The position numbers and the translations under genes were made by a program. Of a DNA stretch of 64,000 nucleotides, positions 50,572 to 63,200 are shown piece by piece. The stretch lies in the NCBI GenBank assembly GCA_019155185.1, contig CM032811.1:11800075-11864074 (forward strand). The letters are read 5' to 3'. The first letter of the stretch is position 1, and every line of letters begins with the position of its first letter. Origin of the DNA: Beaufortia kweichowensis. Taxonomy: Eukaryota > Chordata > Actinopteri > Cypriniformes > Gastromyzontidae. The notes below the pieces were generated by a model. The model had not been told where the DNA came from, did no database searches, and saw only the letters and a program-made list of their open reading frames with translations.

Positions 50572-53500
50572 ATGGAGCAAGCAAAACAGGAGGCCTTTGA
50601 TCAAGCCAGACTGCAGGTGATCCAAGATGGCTACAACAGGGCGTTTGAGTGCATCAATAAAGGTCTTACGGCAGATGAGGCAGGAAACAAGGCAGAGGCA
50701 CTAAAACTGTATCAGCAAGGACGACAGCACCTCCTTAGGTCTCTAAGTGTGCCCTCCCAGGGCGTGGAGTGTGTGGGTCCCTCCTGGGAATCAGCTAGGC
50801 AGATGCAGCATAAGATGCAGGAGACCCTCAACAACATCACCACCCGTCTGGCCATGCTGGAGATCACCCAGAACCCGTCAGCCGAGGCCGAGACCAACAC
50901 AGCCCCTCAGAAACTCTATCCTGATGTCCCGAAACCAAAGCCAGAGAGGCCGGCTGCACCACAGGTGCACGTTTCCACAGGTGGGGCTGTGGGGGGTGGG
51001 CTTCAGTCAGCACAACATAATGTTTTAGGTGACCAGCCACCTGAATACACCCCGCAAGCCGCTGACGGACACCTGACCATTTCTTATGGCACAGACTCGG
51101 GCGAGCTTTCACTTGTTGGTGACGAGTTTTACAGCCACACGTCTAATTCTACACCTTCTCCTCAGAGTCTGGGGGAAGATGGAGAGGAGCTTTTTTTTCT
51201 TCCTCAAGGGGTGCAGATCTTTTTCGTTACTCCTGAAGGACACGTAAGTGCTCCCTCTTACCCAGGGTACCTGCGCATCGTGAAGTTCACCAATGAATGC
51301 TCGGAGAGATTTCCAAACAGGCCGCCTGCCTTCCTTCAGGTAAGATAGAATATAGAATCATGTTTTGTCTCGTATTTGAATTTTTCTATAGTGTTCACAA
51401 TACCGTTTGGTTTATGGAGATGACATGGTCCCAGATGCTCATGCAAACATTTGGATCTAACTTTTGGATCAATTCTTAATCTCTTATGCCCAAACAGAGT
51501 GATTTTGTAAATTCCAGGCATTTGGTAAGATCAGTCCAGGGAGGTTTGTTTTGAAGTCATAATGTCCTGTAACCCACTTTCACAATCTTTGTTTAAAGCT
51601 TCTGGTGCATTTGAGATGATGTTGTCTGTAATGAGGCCTATCTCTGTCCTAATAGTGTCATGTGAGTGTGGGCTCACTGCTTTAATCCAATAGGCTTTTA
51701 CTGAATGATGTCATTCCAGGAAATCCCCAGTCACTTGGTTGTACGGTGTTATGGATGATTTGGTGTCCAGCTTTATGAAAGGAATTTTCATAAACTTTTA
51801 ACTTTCTTAACGTCTTAACTGCTGCACCCCACACAACTTTTACACAACACTGTTTACTTTTTTTACAACAACCTATTGGTTTGTGATAATGTAGCGGATA
51901 ACATAAACAGAAATCATTACAGGATGAGATCATACTGTAAGAAAATTAAGTCAGAAATTTTTGCCCATGTCCAGTTCTGGACCCTGTTATGGTCATAACA
52001 ATGCCTAGATCCAAACTAGAGCACATAATCTCTCCACACTGACATTGACCTTGTAGATTAGCTGTGTCATCATGCTGAATACAGAACCTCCAGTTGCTTT
52101 GCTTTTGGATTTGACTGTAATCCAATTTAATGCTAGCAGTCACAAGGGTGGGATGAATAAAGTTCAGATTCTCACTGTTACCCCATCACATGACTTACAG
52201 TATTTCTGGGAAGAATTTCAATATACATCATTTTCTGAAATCCAAAGAACTATTTCTGCTTTTAACCTTTTTGCAAAATTTAAGTGAATCAATTATATAT
52301 TTGTTCTCTTTATGATCCACTAAGTGAAACTTTTATTTTAAAATTGAGCCTTGTTGTTGTGGGTGGTTGTCAAGACATTGCTAAGATGTTTTAGGGTGTC
52401 ACAAGAGCCCACATCATAACATTTTGGTTCCTAGATATGTTATATCTGAAGCTGTAAACCTGAATATGAGCAATAATAACACTAGGTTCTTTTGATCTAA
52501 TCAAATCCTGAATCTGGTGTTTTTTTAAACATGTCATACTGTAATCGTGGTATTTCTTGATATGGTTTCTAATTTTTCCAACAGGTTTGTGACTGGCTTT
52601 ACCCCCTGATGGCCACCGACTCCCCAGTCCTGCTCTGCAACACTGGGGTCTACATGTTCCCAGACATGATGGCTTCCACCCCCGGCTCATACGTCGGGGT
52701 GGTTCTCTCCTCTGAGCTTCCTCAGACGGAGCGCGATCTCTTTCAGGATCATCTCTCTCAGATGACAGACCTGCGTATTCAGGTGAGCTGCCCCTGTGTC
52801 CCCTGCCCTACCCCAGAAACACAGGGTGCAGCTGAGGCATCACAGCAGGTGTGGCAGATCGACCTGTTCTCACACTTTGCATGTCACTCACTCTCTCTCT
52901 GCTGCCTGAATATTAACTTCAAAGTTTCGCTGATTGCTGGCGCTATATAGTATCTTTGGGCTTTTTTGTCTTTGTCTAAGATTTTATATGGTGATATGTC
53001 TTTTAATCAGTTGTCTACATATGTGTTGCTTGCTTTATTAACCCTTTAATATCTTCACAGATGACAGGTGTTTTTGAGAGACTAAGAGATTTATTTAACA
53101 AGGTACTAAAACATTGTAATACTAAATGGCATGTGCCTTTAAATGGATGTTTAGAAGTTTTAAATAATAGTCAGAGACAAATAGGTCATATTTAAAGGAT
53201 AATAAAACATCTGTAGCTTTTATTAGTTAATGGACTCGACAGTCCATATGGTCATTACAATGCCTCTAAGCTTTCTGCTGCTTGCATGGCCTCTAATGTA
53301 GAATTACTTTTGTTCTTGGGCTATTATATTCATAAATTAGGAAAAGTAAGCTAGGCTTGGCTTGCGTATTTGTGTTGGCACATTTCCCCACTGTTTGCAC
53401 TCACCGCAGCAATCCAAGGACTGAGAGCAAACACGAGATGGAGAATTAGATGTAATGCTCTTAGCAGAACAAGAACACCATTTCCTTTACTACTGATGAA

Positions 53501-56216
53501 TGAGAGCGAGCTTCACATAAGGACATCACATAAATTGTGACATACAGTACAAATTGTGATTCTGTGAGTCTGAATAACTTGTGTTTAGAAATCGTATCAC
53601 AGGCCTACTGGTTTGCTGGTCTTAACTGGTTTAAACTGGCCTGACACACTAAAAAAGTGACTAGGCTGGAAGACCAGCTAAAACCATCAAAACATATTTC
53701 AAAGGTTGAAATGGTGCAACCAAGTGCCACCATTCTCCCAAAAGGACGAGCAACAACAAACCCCTATTGTTGTGGAAATAACAGGTTGTTGTACCAAACC
53801 CTGCTGACTCACTGGCTCAAGAATGGTGTTTAGAGAGACACAGGGCCAAAATCTAGAAATTCAGACTTCCAACATTCCCTCACCCCTTCATACACAATAC
53901 TGCCTAATGTTCATATGCTCATCCTTTAAAATCACCATTTGCTTGTAGTAACTGCTTAAGCCTGCTCATACATTCTTAATCATGCTGTGTTTTAACTGTT
54001 GCCCGCTATCATGTGTCTCCAAGGCATCAGATGGTGCAACAGATACCATTAACCTGGGTCAGAAGGTGCCAATGGTGCCAGCTGAAGCAGCGCCCCCTAC
54101 TGAAGAGGAGGAGAAGGTTCTTCCTGAATGGAGCGAGAAGGTGGCACAGGGAATTCTGACAGGTAAGGGGGGGTCCCTCCTGGAGTTTATTAATAATAGC
54201 TTGGGTTATGTGCAATAAAACATACTTTTTCAACTATATTGACAGGGGCTTCATGGCTGAGCTGGGGGCTGGTGAAAGGTGCTGAGTACACAGGAAAAGC
54301 CATCCATAAAGGTGCGTCCAAACTGCGAGAGCACATCACCCCAGAGGACAAACCAACCCAAGTCAGCCCGACCTTAACCAAAAGCCTTAGTGTGGCCAAA
54401 CAGGCTACAGGGGGCGCTGTGAAGGTCAGCCAGTTCCTTGGTAAGCTTTTCTTTTCTTTAATTTTCTTTTTCATTCTTTGATTTGTTGATCTTTTTGCTG
54501 TTTTTGAATAATAAAGATAATCAATAAATCAGAGATACACTTCAATAAATGTCCATTGAGTTTGGTTGTGGTCTGTGTTGTTTCAGTGGATGGCCTGTGT
54601 ACTGTCGCTGGCCATGTTGGCCGAGAGTTGGCACCCCATGTGAAGAAGCACGGAGGAAAGCTTATCCCAGAATCTATGAAGAAAGACAAAGACGGTCGCT
54701 CCAATATTGACGGTGCCATGGTGGTCGCAGCAAGTGGGGTTCAAGGTAGAACATAATTATTTTTATTACTTTGGACCAAACCAAAAATTACCCCCGTCTC
54801 TTAGCTTTTGTGTTTAGGAAATGGGTTATTCTGTTTTTGATTTCATCAGACCAAAATAAACGAGTACCAGCGGTCATTGGGTGTGTTTTTTTACATGCAG
54901 TAAAATGAGAATGTCACTGAAATTAAGAAAAATAATTAAAAACATTGTGTTTTGCTTTTACAGGATTTGCAACGATGTGGACTGGGTTGGAGGTTGCAGC
55001 AAAAAACATTGCAAAGAGTGTTGCTACAGAGACGGTTACCACAGTGAAACACAAGTAAGTAACCCCTCCACGTACTTTAATCTTTCCAGCTGCTTTGAAT
55101 TTGTGCATACTAATGTTTTTATGTATTCCCTATTTGCAATTGCACACAAATAACTTTGATCAGAGAAAAAAAACATTGCACTCACACAAGTTTCTTGCAT
55201 ATATCTGTTTGCAGATTTAGGGGTCTAGAGAACATTTCAGACCCTCCAATTGAAAAAAAGTAGAAACGTTTTTCCTTTCATCCTACAAATGGCCTTAATT
55301 AATGCTCAAAAGCATGGCTAAAGCTGATATGTGTGACTTATTTGGGTGTCTGGTTTACTCCCTAACGCTAATGATTTATTGTAAATAATGATTTGGAGAC
55401 ATCCGTTTGCATATTTTCTTACTGTTATTTTCTTATATATTTTCTTACTGCATCTAACAGCTGACAGTAATTCTTTGCACTGTTTTTGAGCTCTGAGTTT
55501 GGCTTTGACTTTGAAATTTCATCAATGGAAAGTTTAATCGGGTTTACTTTTAATAAATATTCTTAAATACATATGAAGAATTGGGAGTAATAGTGACTGA
55601 TACCGACATACAGTATAATAGGGTCTAAAAGTCTGACACTTTTAAAAATGCTTGTGCTTTGCATTTTTTACGTTTTTTTTATAGCAGCACAACAATTTAA
55701 GTAAATTGATTGTAATTTCATAATGTCTCAAAAGGTGTCAGACATTTGGATGCCAATAATATTTACTGTACTCTTCAAAAATTGACTGATTTATTTTTAT
55801 TTGCCATTACATTTTTTGTAAATACAATCTTTACATTGAAACTTTTGGGATTAATTTTGTATTCTAAATTTAGGTATTCAATCTCTGAATCCTTGCATGA
55901 TTGTTTAACTGATTTGCTCAGCTTTAAGAAGTCTTATTCTCCTTAAACTCATCCCATTACCCTTTTATCTCTCATCACCTTTCATTAACTCAATCTGGGT
56001 TATCTGTAATCAAGGTATGGGGCTGAAGCAGGCCAAGCCACAGATCACGCTGTCAACTCGGCCATCAATGTGGGCGTCACAGCATTCAATATCGACAACC
56101 TGGGAATTAAGGCAATGGTTAAGAAGACGGGTAAAGAGACTGCCCATGCCATTCTGGATGACTATAAAGTCAGTGAACCAGGTAGTCAAGTTGAAAAACA
56201 TAAAGACCAAAAATAG
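50572..56216 (+). CDS. spart: Spartin (SPG20), MIT and senescence-domain protein
   Basis: Spartin acts at lipid droplets, endosomes and mitochondria in receptor trafficking and lipid-droplet turnover; loss in humans causes Troyer syndrome. Coding exons: 50572-51339, 52585-52782, 54024-54162, 54246-54440, 54587-54745, 54964-55054, 56015-56216. All have GT-AG introns and the joined length is 1752 nt, or 583 residues (human about 666). An N-terminal MIT domain (about 6-85) starts MEQAKQEAFDQARLQVIQDG. A PPxY motif (PPEY, 156-159) is the usual binding site for WW-domain ubiquitin ligases. A middle domain (about 200-325) contains GEELFFLPQGVQIFFV. The senescence domain (about 350-555) includes LSWGLVKGAEYTGKAIHKGA and KYGAEAGQATDHAVNSAINV. 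The ATG at 50572 is chosen because a good acceptor lies immediately before it; the open frame upstream of it is intronic. The linker between MIT and PPxY is shorter than in mammals. Confidence 0.96.
53614..53700. repeat. Cyprinid interspersed repeat with GCTGGTCTT inverted copies
   Basis: Contains GCTGGTCTTAACTGGTTT at the left and, inverted, GGCTGGAAGACCAGCTAAAA at the right. This is typical of a common cyprinid short DNA repeat. Lies in spart intron 3. Confidence 0.6.
55620..55754. mobile_element. MITE with Tc1-like terminal inverted repeats
   Basis: The ends 55620-55639 and 55735-55754 are inverted copies matching at 15 of 20 positions (inner part GTCTGACAC perfect), within TA-rich flanks. 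The 135-bp element is non-coding and lies in spart intron 7. Its termini resemble those at 21789-22083 (TCTGA core), suggesting related families. Confidence 0.7.
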
Positions 56217-58400
56217 CTCAGATGGTTCAGACCTCTTACTTTTTGGTGTCCATTTTTAAGAGCAAACCAAAGGTCATGCTTTCAAAAATGAACAATGTTA
56301 TTTGGGACTGACATCACACTTCCACTTTATTCACTGTACGGCAGGGTAAATGCACTTTAAATCTCTCTACAGCTTGACTGACACCCTGACTGCCATAAAG
56401 ATTTCCTAATCTTGCCTTACATTTCACCAGCAATGTGAACTTGACGTAAACCAGTTTCTTCATGGGATCCACCATTTAGTTAAAACATTCTAAGACCTCA
56501 ATAATTATCCATGTTTTGTTTCTTGAAAATGGACTCCTAAAAGGTGTCAGCCGAAAGTGTACTTTTCTGTTTTCCCATGGAGCCTTACCAAATATATTCT
56601 TGCATTTAATATAAAAAGTGCATAATATATCTAAGATGTGTAGCATATCTATATTAGAATGCTTAATAGCTGATTTATCTGCAGTTTGCTCTCAGTACTT
56701 TGTTTTAAAAATATTAAAAAGCACTTTAGCCCCTGTGAGGTACAAAGATGAACATTTTATTTGGAAGATGTGTGCTAGGAATTTCTGCACATAATATGTG
56801 CAATTAATATAAGAGCATATGAGGTCTGATAACAACGCTTGATCTTTTGAGGTCAGATATTGTGAAATATAGTTCAATTAAATCCCTGTAATGTTTAAAT
56901 ACAGCAATTTAAAGCTTAAAGTAAATGTATTTTAAAATCTTAAATGATTTCATACTAACTGTAACACCATATATGTTTGTCTGTATAGCAGAATCTTACA
57001 ATTTTGTTGATGGTTTTTCTAATTTTACAATTACATTATCTGTAAAATGTAATTATAGACAAAATAGTTTTGATCTGTGTCATAACATTTCTGTGTTATC
57101 ATTAACGGATAGGTCCTGAACTGTGCAGGGAACAAATATAAGTTTGTGTCTTGATCTCAATATATGTCTCATTTAATTGTACTGACACTGTAATTTATGT
57201 TTAACCAAATTTAGTCGATTAGTTTACTGATTGTCAGAATCTAACAGCCTATGGTTATTTATTGTAATATCTTAAATTATGTATAATAAATTACATATTT
57301 AAAACATTACCTTGTACAGTATTTTTTTCAGTGTGATATTTTAAATTGGGCACTTTTCTAGTCGTAATTTAAGTGCTGCCATCTAGTGTCATCTACTATA
57401 ACTTTTTTGGCTGGTACTAAAACGAAAATTGCTGGTTTATTTGAATTTTTTTATTATTTTAAGTCCATATATTTAAGAGTTCTTAAATCTACATGTGTAT
57501 ATTTTTACATTTTTAGATGTGCATAGTTGGCAAAGAAATGTTCAATATACTCTACGTGTGTAAGCAAAGAAATGTTTTGATATTAAGTAACAGCCTACAT
57601 TATAGTGGTCACTGTTTTATTGAAAGATGAACCAGAATAGATCATTATATGAATAAACCTTTTAATCCATATTCAGAAATGAAGCACACCTGCTGTGAAA
57701 AGGTATGTGTATTTAATGTTTTATACCTGATTTGTGCAGTTTGATCTCGTGTGAATAATGTTTATTACTGCTGTTCTGTGTTTTCTTAAGAATTATTATT
57801 ATTATTATTATTATTACAAAAATACTCTCCTATACTATATCCTACTTATACTGTGTTTATTTAGATTTGTGTATAGTTTGTATATTTGTATATTGCTGAC
57901 TTTTTTAATGCTAAATGCTTTACTTGAGTGAATATTGTATTTAATTATAATGAATTAAACTATTTAAATATTTGTATATTTAAACATTTAACAAGTATTT
58001 ACTTTAAAAATATATGCTTAAATATGTTTAAATATATGCACACATTCTCTCGTATTTGTCGCATTTAGGTATTTACCTTTATTTAAGAGGTAAAAGATAC
58101 AATAGTGGGTGTGATACTAGATGACGCGAGGAGTGCTGAACAGCACATGCGATCACACATCATCTATTTATTACATTCATCTTTTTATTAATCAAAATAA
58201 TTAATTAAAACGTAATCCAGAATATACCGCCAAAGGCAGCATTTCAATAGATTACAATTTATACAGACTGTATTGAACTATGAGCATCTCCTACAGTCCC
58301 CTCCCAACCCGGCAGGACCCGCATGCAGCATCATTCGCTATACCTACAACTGGATAGCGTCTAGGTGGCAGTCTGGTGGCTTTTCATTCATTCACTGAGG
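56217..58400. other. spart 3' UTR and spacer before dclk1
   Basis: Holds the spart 3' UTR; candidate AATAAA signals are at 57285-57290 and 57652-57657, and which is used cannot be told. An ATT microsatellite lies at 57791-57816. Otherwise AT-rich without a recognised gene. Mammalian neighbours SOHLH2 and CCDC169 are not seen here. Confidence 0.6.
57791..57816. repeat. (ATT)n microsatellite
   Basis: About 26 bp of ATT trinucleotide repeat in the spart-dclk1 spacer. Confidence 0.95.
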
Positions 58401-58662
58401 GATTTGTAAAGGAATACGACAAAGCTTTGGGGTTTGCATTGCAGTGACGGATGATCCGATGTAAATAAGTGCGAAAGAGCAGACAGACGCCGGCTGCAGC
58501 CCATCCTCCCCATTCAGCATCAGTTGAGAGGGACCGGAGCTCACAAAGAAGCGCTCATGAATCTCTCCTCCTGCTCTTAGAAACCAGCAGCAGCATCTTC
58601 TGAAGAGATGACAAGCCATTAGAAGATCGACTGTGGTCTGATTGGATATTTAAACGTGTAAA
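58400..58662 (+). promoter_or_regulatory. dclk1: Candidate dclk1 promoter and non-coding first exon
   Basis: GC-richer sequence around 58290-58600 precedes a donor (GTAAA then GTAAGA) at 58662/58663. The next acceptor (TTTTCTAAAG) ends at 58887, leaving 24 nt of 5' UTR before the ATG at 58912. The transcription start and 5' edge are guesses. Confidence 0.5.
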
Positions 58663-58911
58663 GTAAGATGAATATCTTTTCTGTCCATTGCAATTGGTGA
58701 TAAATGATGTAACCACGACTTACTGTAGGTGTGTATTCGTCATTGTGCATGCTATTCCTCTGGGCGTGTTTAACTTGTAAATTAGTATTTTAGTCAATAT
58801 GTGTTATAATTCCACTCATAAATGAAACACAATGCATGTTGAATGTCTTACATTTAAAATAAAACTATTTTCTCACGTTTTCTAAAGGCTACATCGGTCA
58901 CGGGTGTTGAA

Positions 58912-60265
58912 ATGGAGTTGGAGCATTTCGACGAACGGGACAAAGCACACAGATACAGCCGTGCGGGTTCACGTGCGAACGGGCTCCCCAGCCCCACGCA
59001 CAGCGCCCACTGCAGTCTGTACCGAACCCGGACCCTACAGGCTCTGAGCTCCGAGAAAAAAGCGAAAAAGGTCCGGTTTTACCGCAATGGGGACCGGTAC
59101 TTCAAAGGCATCGTCTATGCCATCTCCAATGACAGGTTCAGGTCTTTCGAAGCTTTGCTTGCAGACCTCACCCGATCCCTGTCAGACAATGTTAATCTGC
59201 CCCAGGGGGTCAGGACCATTTATTCCATTGATGGGTCCAAGATTACCAGCATGGAGCAGCTGGTGGAAGGTGAGGATGAATGTCTGTTGACACTTCTGTG
59301 GATTATAAAGCTACACCATTGTATAATTTGATTACATGTGGTCCTGATGCAGGGGTTTGTGTGTTAGTGATCCCTAAGATGCATATTGATGGATAAACCA
59401 GTGAAACTTTGACATCAGATTTGTTCTGAAAATCGTGAGATAAATAAGATATAATAAAATACTTTATGGTGCCATAAAAGAAAATTTTTTTGGTTATATG
59501 TTTCCATAAAAAATGTTCTTTGTAGTGAACAAATGGTCTTTAGATTATAAAACGACAAGATAAAAATACTTCTAGGTTATTTAAAGAACCAAAAATGGTT
59601 CTTCTATGGTATTGCTGTGTTGAAGCACCTTCATTTTTTCTACTGTGTATACTGTACACATGATTTTTAATTAAACATGTTTGGATAGCTTATGTAGATA
59701 AAACTTGGCTTTCATGGTGTGCGAGCTAAAACATTGAGATGTCTGTAATTGTAATACATCATTTTGAAAAGCTCATTAATTTTTTACTTTTCATATCTAT
59801 AGCACTCACTTCCTTTCATTGTTGAACAATAAATCAAACCTTAGAAAGCTTAGTTCACTAAAGATAAGTATATATAATATAACATCTTATTTCTGCTATT
59901 TTTTATTATGTATCACAGGGGAGAGCTATGTGTGTGGATCAATTGAGCCTTACAAGAATCTGGAATACACCAAAAATGTCAACCCTAACTGGTCGGTCAA
60001 CATCAGGACCACTGCATCCGGACGAGTGCCCACCTCTCTGGCCAGCGCCAAGGCCGGCTCTTCGGAAACGAAGGATAACAAGGATTTCATTCGGCCCAAA
60101 CTGGTGACCATCATCCGCAGCGGGGTGAAACCTCGGAAGGCCGTGCGTATCCTTCTCAACAGGAAGACGGCCCACTCCTTTGAGCAGGTTCTCACGGACA
60201 TCACAGACGCTATCAAACTGGACACGGGGGCGGTCAAGAGGTTATATACAGTGGATGGTAAATTG
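58912..60265 (+). CDS. dclk1: Doublecortin-like kinase 1, 5' coding exons (partial)
   Basis: Encodes the microtubule-binding N-terminal part of DCLK1, which stabilises microtubules in migrating and growing neurons. Coding exons are 58912-59269 and 59919-60265, joined in phase 1 and ending in phase 0, giving about 235 residues. The start MELEHFDERDKAHRYSR is followed by a Ser-rich linker and DCX repeat 1 (about 50-138: KKAKKVRFYRNGDRYFKGIV, then FRSFEALLADLT). After a linker (GESYVCGSIEPYKNLEYTKN) comes DCX repeat 2, beginning with RPKLVTIIRSGVKPRKAVRI and cut at VDGKL by the donor at 60266. The rest of DCX2, the Ser/Pro linker and the kinase domain are outside the window. Length and order match vertebrate DCLK1 rather than DCX, from the start sequence and linker. 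Mammalian DCLK1 is often annotated with a few residues before this Met; no such upstream exon is visible. Confidence 0.95.
59479..59640 (-). repeat. Interspersed repeat with GGTTCTTT/AAAGAACC motifs, copy 2
   Basis: Lies in dclk1 intron 2. The end (AAAGAACCAAAAATGGTTCT, then TCTATGGTATTGC) is the inverted counterpart of 29051-29110, and the beginning (TTGGTTATATGTTTCCATA) matches the inverted end of copy 1 near 29220-29250. This confirms one dispersed family in both orientations. Confidence 0.75.
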
Positions 60266-63200
60266 GTGAGTAGAGTCTGCATGCGATTTTAAGTCTGTCA
60301 AGCTTTTCTCAATTTTAATGACACACTATTTGGCTGAAAATACCTCTGATGGTGATTAAGGTTGGTTAGGAAGGTATCGGACAGAGGAAGCCGTATGGTT
60401 TGGCACAGACTGGGTATGATGACCTTTCTGTGTCTCTGCAGGAGCTGGGTGATGAAGTGACAAGCTGTCACCAGAGGGCCTTAAACGATTTTATTTTTCA
60501 ATCTGTTTACACCCTGCACAGATACTGAGAGTACTGCACCAGCTCTTTCCCAATACAGATCTTTTCCCATGCCTGTTCAGTAAATTGCAATACATATCTT
60601 TGAATACTTCTGCGGTGTAAAACAAAATTGGCCACTTATATGTTCTGTTTTAGATGTTTTGAGATTATACCACTGGATAAATATCCATTTCACTTTGCCA
60701 GCTGATTTTTTCTTGTGAAGATATGATGAATAATGTCTGTTTTCATTGTTTTTCAGGGAATAATAAGTGTATCATAAGTGGTCATAAATTTCAGCATTTT
60801 TGTGTTTATCTCTTTTGTCATTAAAATGTACTATTTATATAGTGGCATTATATTAGCCATTCACTTAAATATCATTATAGCACTAAAATGTATTTATAAT
60901 GCTAAAATTACAATTTGAAGAATAACTTTTAAATAGATATTCCACCTTGGAAGTATCATCCATTCTTACACATCCCAAATATGCATAGTTCCTCTTCCTT
61001 CTCCTTGATATCTTTTTTTTAAACCTCTGTCGGTTTCTATGGCAATGTGGTTGCTGGGGGTGGTTGCTTAGCAACAGCCTCTGCAGCAGGAGCGGTGCAG
61101 TAGTGGTGGTGTCGCAGGCCTAGGTTGGGATGACTGATGTTCAGTATTGAAATGAAACAGGCCGCTCGTATAGAGCATTACACATGGCTGTTCATTCTCT
61201 GTTAGAAAAACATTTACTGTCTCGCTCAGAATACTGTTGTAGTGTGGGATGGTGTACCAAGAGTATTGATTTCTGGATCGATGCACGTGTCGCTACTATA
61301 TTTATAGAATAATGCATGCCATTATATTCAGCATTTCCACACAGTCAAAATATATGTTGAGAAAAAACATGAAAAAAATCTTACATTACACATGCATATA
61401 TATTTATCAATAAGCAGGTGTTTTAATCCATAACAAGAGAGTTTTCAGATATTTCTTGAAGAATGTTACTGAATAGGGCCGAAGTTCAAACACTGTAACT
61501 CTATGTCTGTTTAAGAGGGACATTTAGCTTAAACTTTCATAAAAATGGCTGAAATAAACCTTAGCCTCTTCATACATTACCTCCTGTCCCTTACCTCCCC
61601 TTTTCTAAGCGGAAGTTCGCTCTGAGATACCGATACAGGCTTTGAAAGGTCTTCAAGTGTTAATGCTGGTTATTTGTTGACAAGCATTTATCAGGTCTGT
61701 TTTGTGATGAGTCAGACCGTTCTGTGCTTTTGCTTTAAGTGCTCCAGACGGAGATGTCTAACCTGTAATGTTTCAGTCTGATGGAATCATCTCGAGATGG
61801 ACTGACTTCATGGTGCATCTGCATCTCAGATCTTTCCCTGTAGCTTTTCTGGTCCAAGTTGAAGGTATCATTCTTTGGTAGCTCGCTCTTGTTACTCTTT
61901 CGTGTAAATGTGATGCGATGCCCTTGGAAAGACAGACATTTTACCTCAAATCCCCTCCAAGTGTTATGTGTCTTCTGTAGTGTAAGAGAGCTCTTTTATT
62001 CACAGCTTTCACACTGATGTGATTTACACAGGCAAGGCAGTCATAGTTGTAAGCGTAAACAGGTTTTGTGCAGCATTTTTGCACAGTCACTGTCATGTTT
62101 TCACTTTTAGGTGTTTCATTAATCGTTTATTAATTTATTGCTTTTTTTAAAATAGAAACAGATTTCATTTCTTTTTTTCTAGCTGCACCTATAATGACTT
62201 TATGGTAAGAATGAGTTATTTTTTTATTTGAGTAATTTCAATCATTTTGTACTTCTTGATTATGTATGTTTTATTTCTTTTTTATTATGTGGATGGCAAT
62301 ATACAGTACAACAATATTTTATTATTTTTATTTATTATTATATTTATTAGTCATACTTTTGTCAGTCCCATTCTGACATTTGAAATGGAGAGAATATCAT
62401 AATAGAGGATTATTGAATTTTTGGGTGTGTGTAATGTAACATGACTGTACTAAAAGCAAGATCTGAAAAGGGAAATACTGTGAATGAAGGAAACAAGCGA
62501 TCAATGAAAGATCAATGGATATATACTTTAGGAACCATGAGTCCAGTATGTGGCAATATAAAGTCCTAACAGTGTCATTAAGACACCATTTATTTTACGA
62601 CTGTAAATATTAAATCTTTTAGTCTGATCATTTCTAAACAATTTATTTGTAAATCTATTTATTTATAAAATATCTAAAATTGTGAGCCTTTGGGAAATGT
62701 TTGTCAGTCTGACCTCTCGGTTTGATCTCTTTTACAACATGAAGCAGATCAGGTCTGTAATCCATGTAAATGTGCAGCTTGTCCTGACTGTAAACTCGTT
62801 TCACTATAAATCCATGTGGGTGTGTGTAATGGGGCCGCACGTCACCGCAATGTGCTGAATTGTGCATTTATGGAGCTAGTCATTACTCATTATCTACCTC
62901 TGCTGGACTTACATAACGCTGCTCTATAGACACTTCCATTTACTGATGAAAGGTCACTGCGAGTCTTTCATTTCAAGCAGGCATTTGTTTTCAAGCAATA
63001 TGGTTTATAAAAAATATGATCGTCTTAAAATAATTGCATTCTTTTACTAGGTTTTGTTTTGTTCAAAGGTTTTTCTAGGCAAAGTAATGGAAATTTTGGG
63101 TGAAATTTTAAGTCCAGGGAGAAGTGCAAATTTGTTCATATGGTAATACCGTATGGCTAATACTTACATTCTTACTTATCTGTTTAATTTATAAAATTAT

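Noticed and set aside
60443..60528. Possible next dclk1 exon after CTCTGCAG (EL GDEV... frame)
   Set aside because: It does not match the expected continuation of DCX repeat 2 and reaches a stop within 30 codons.
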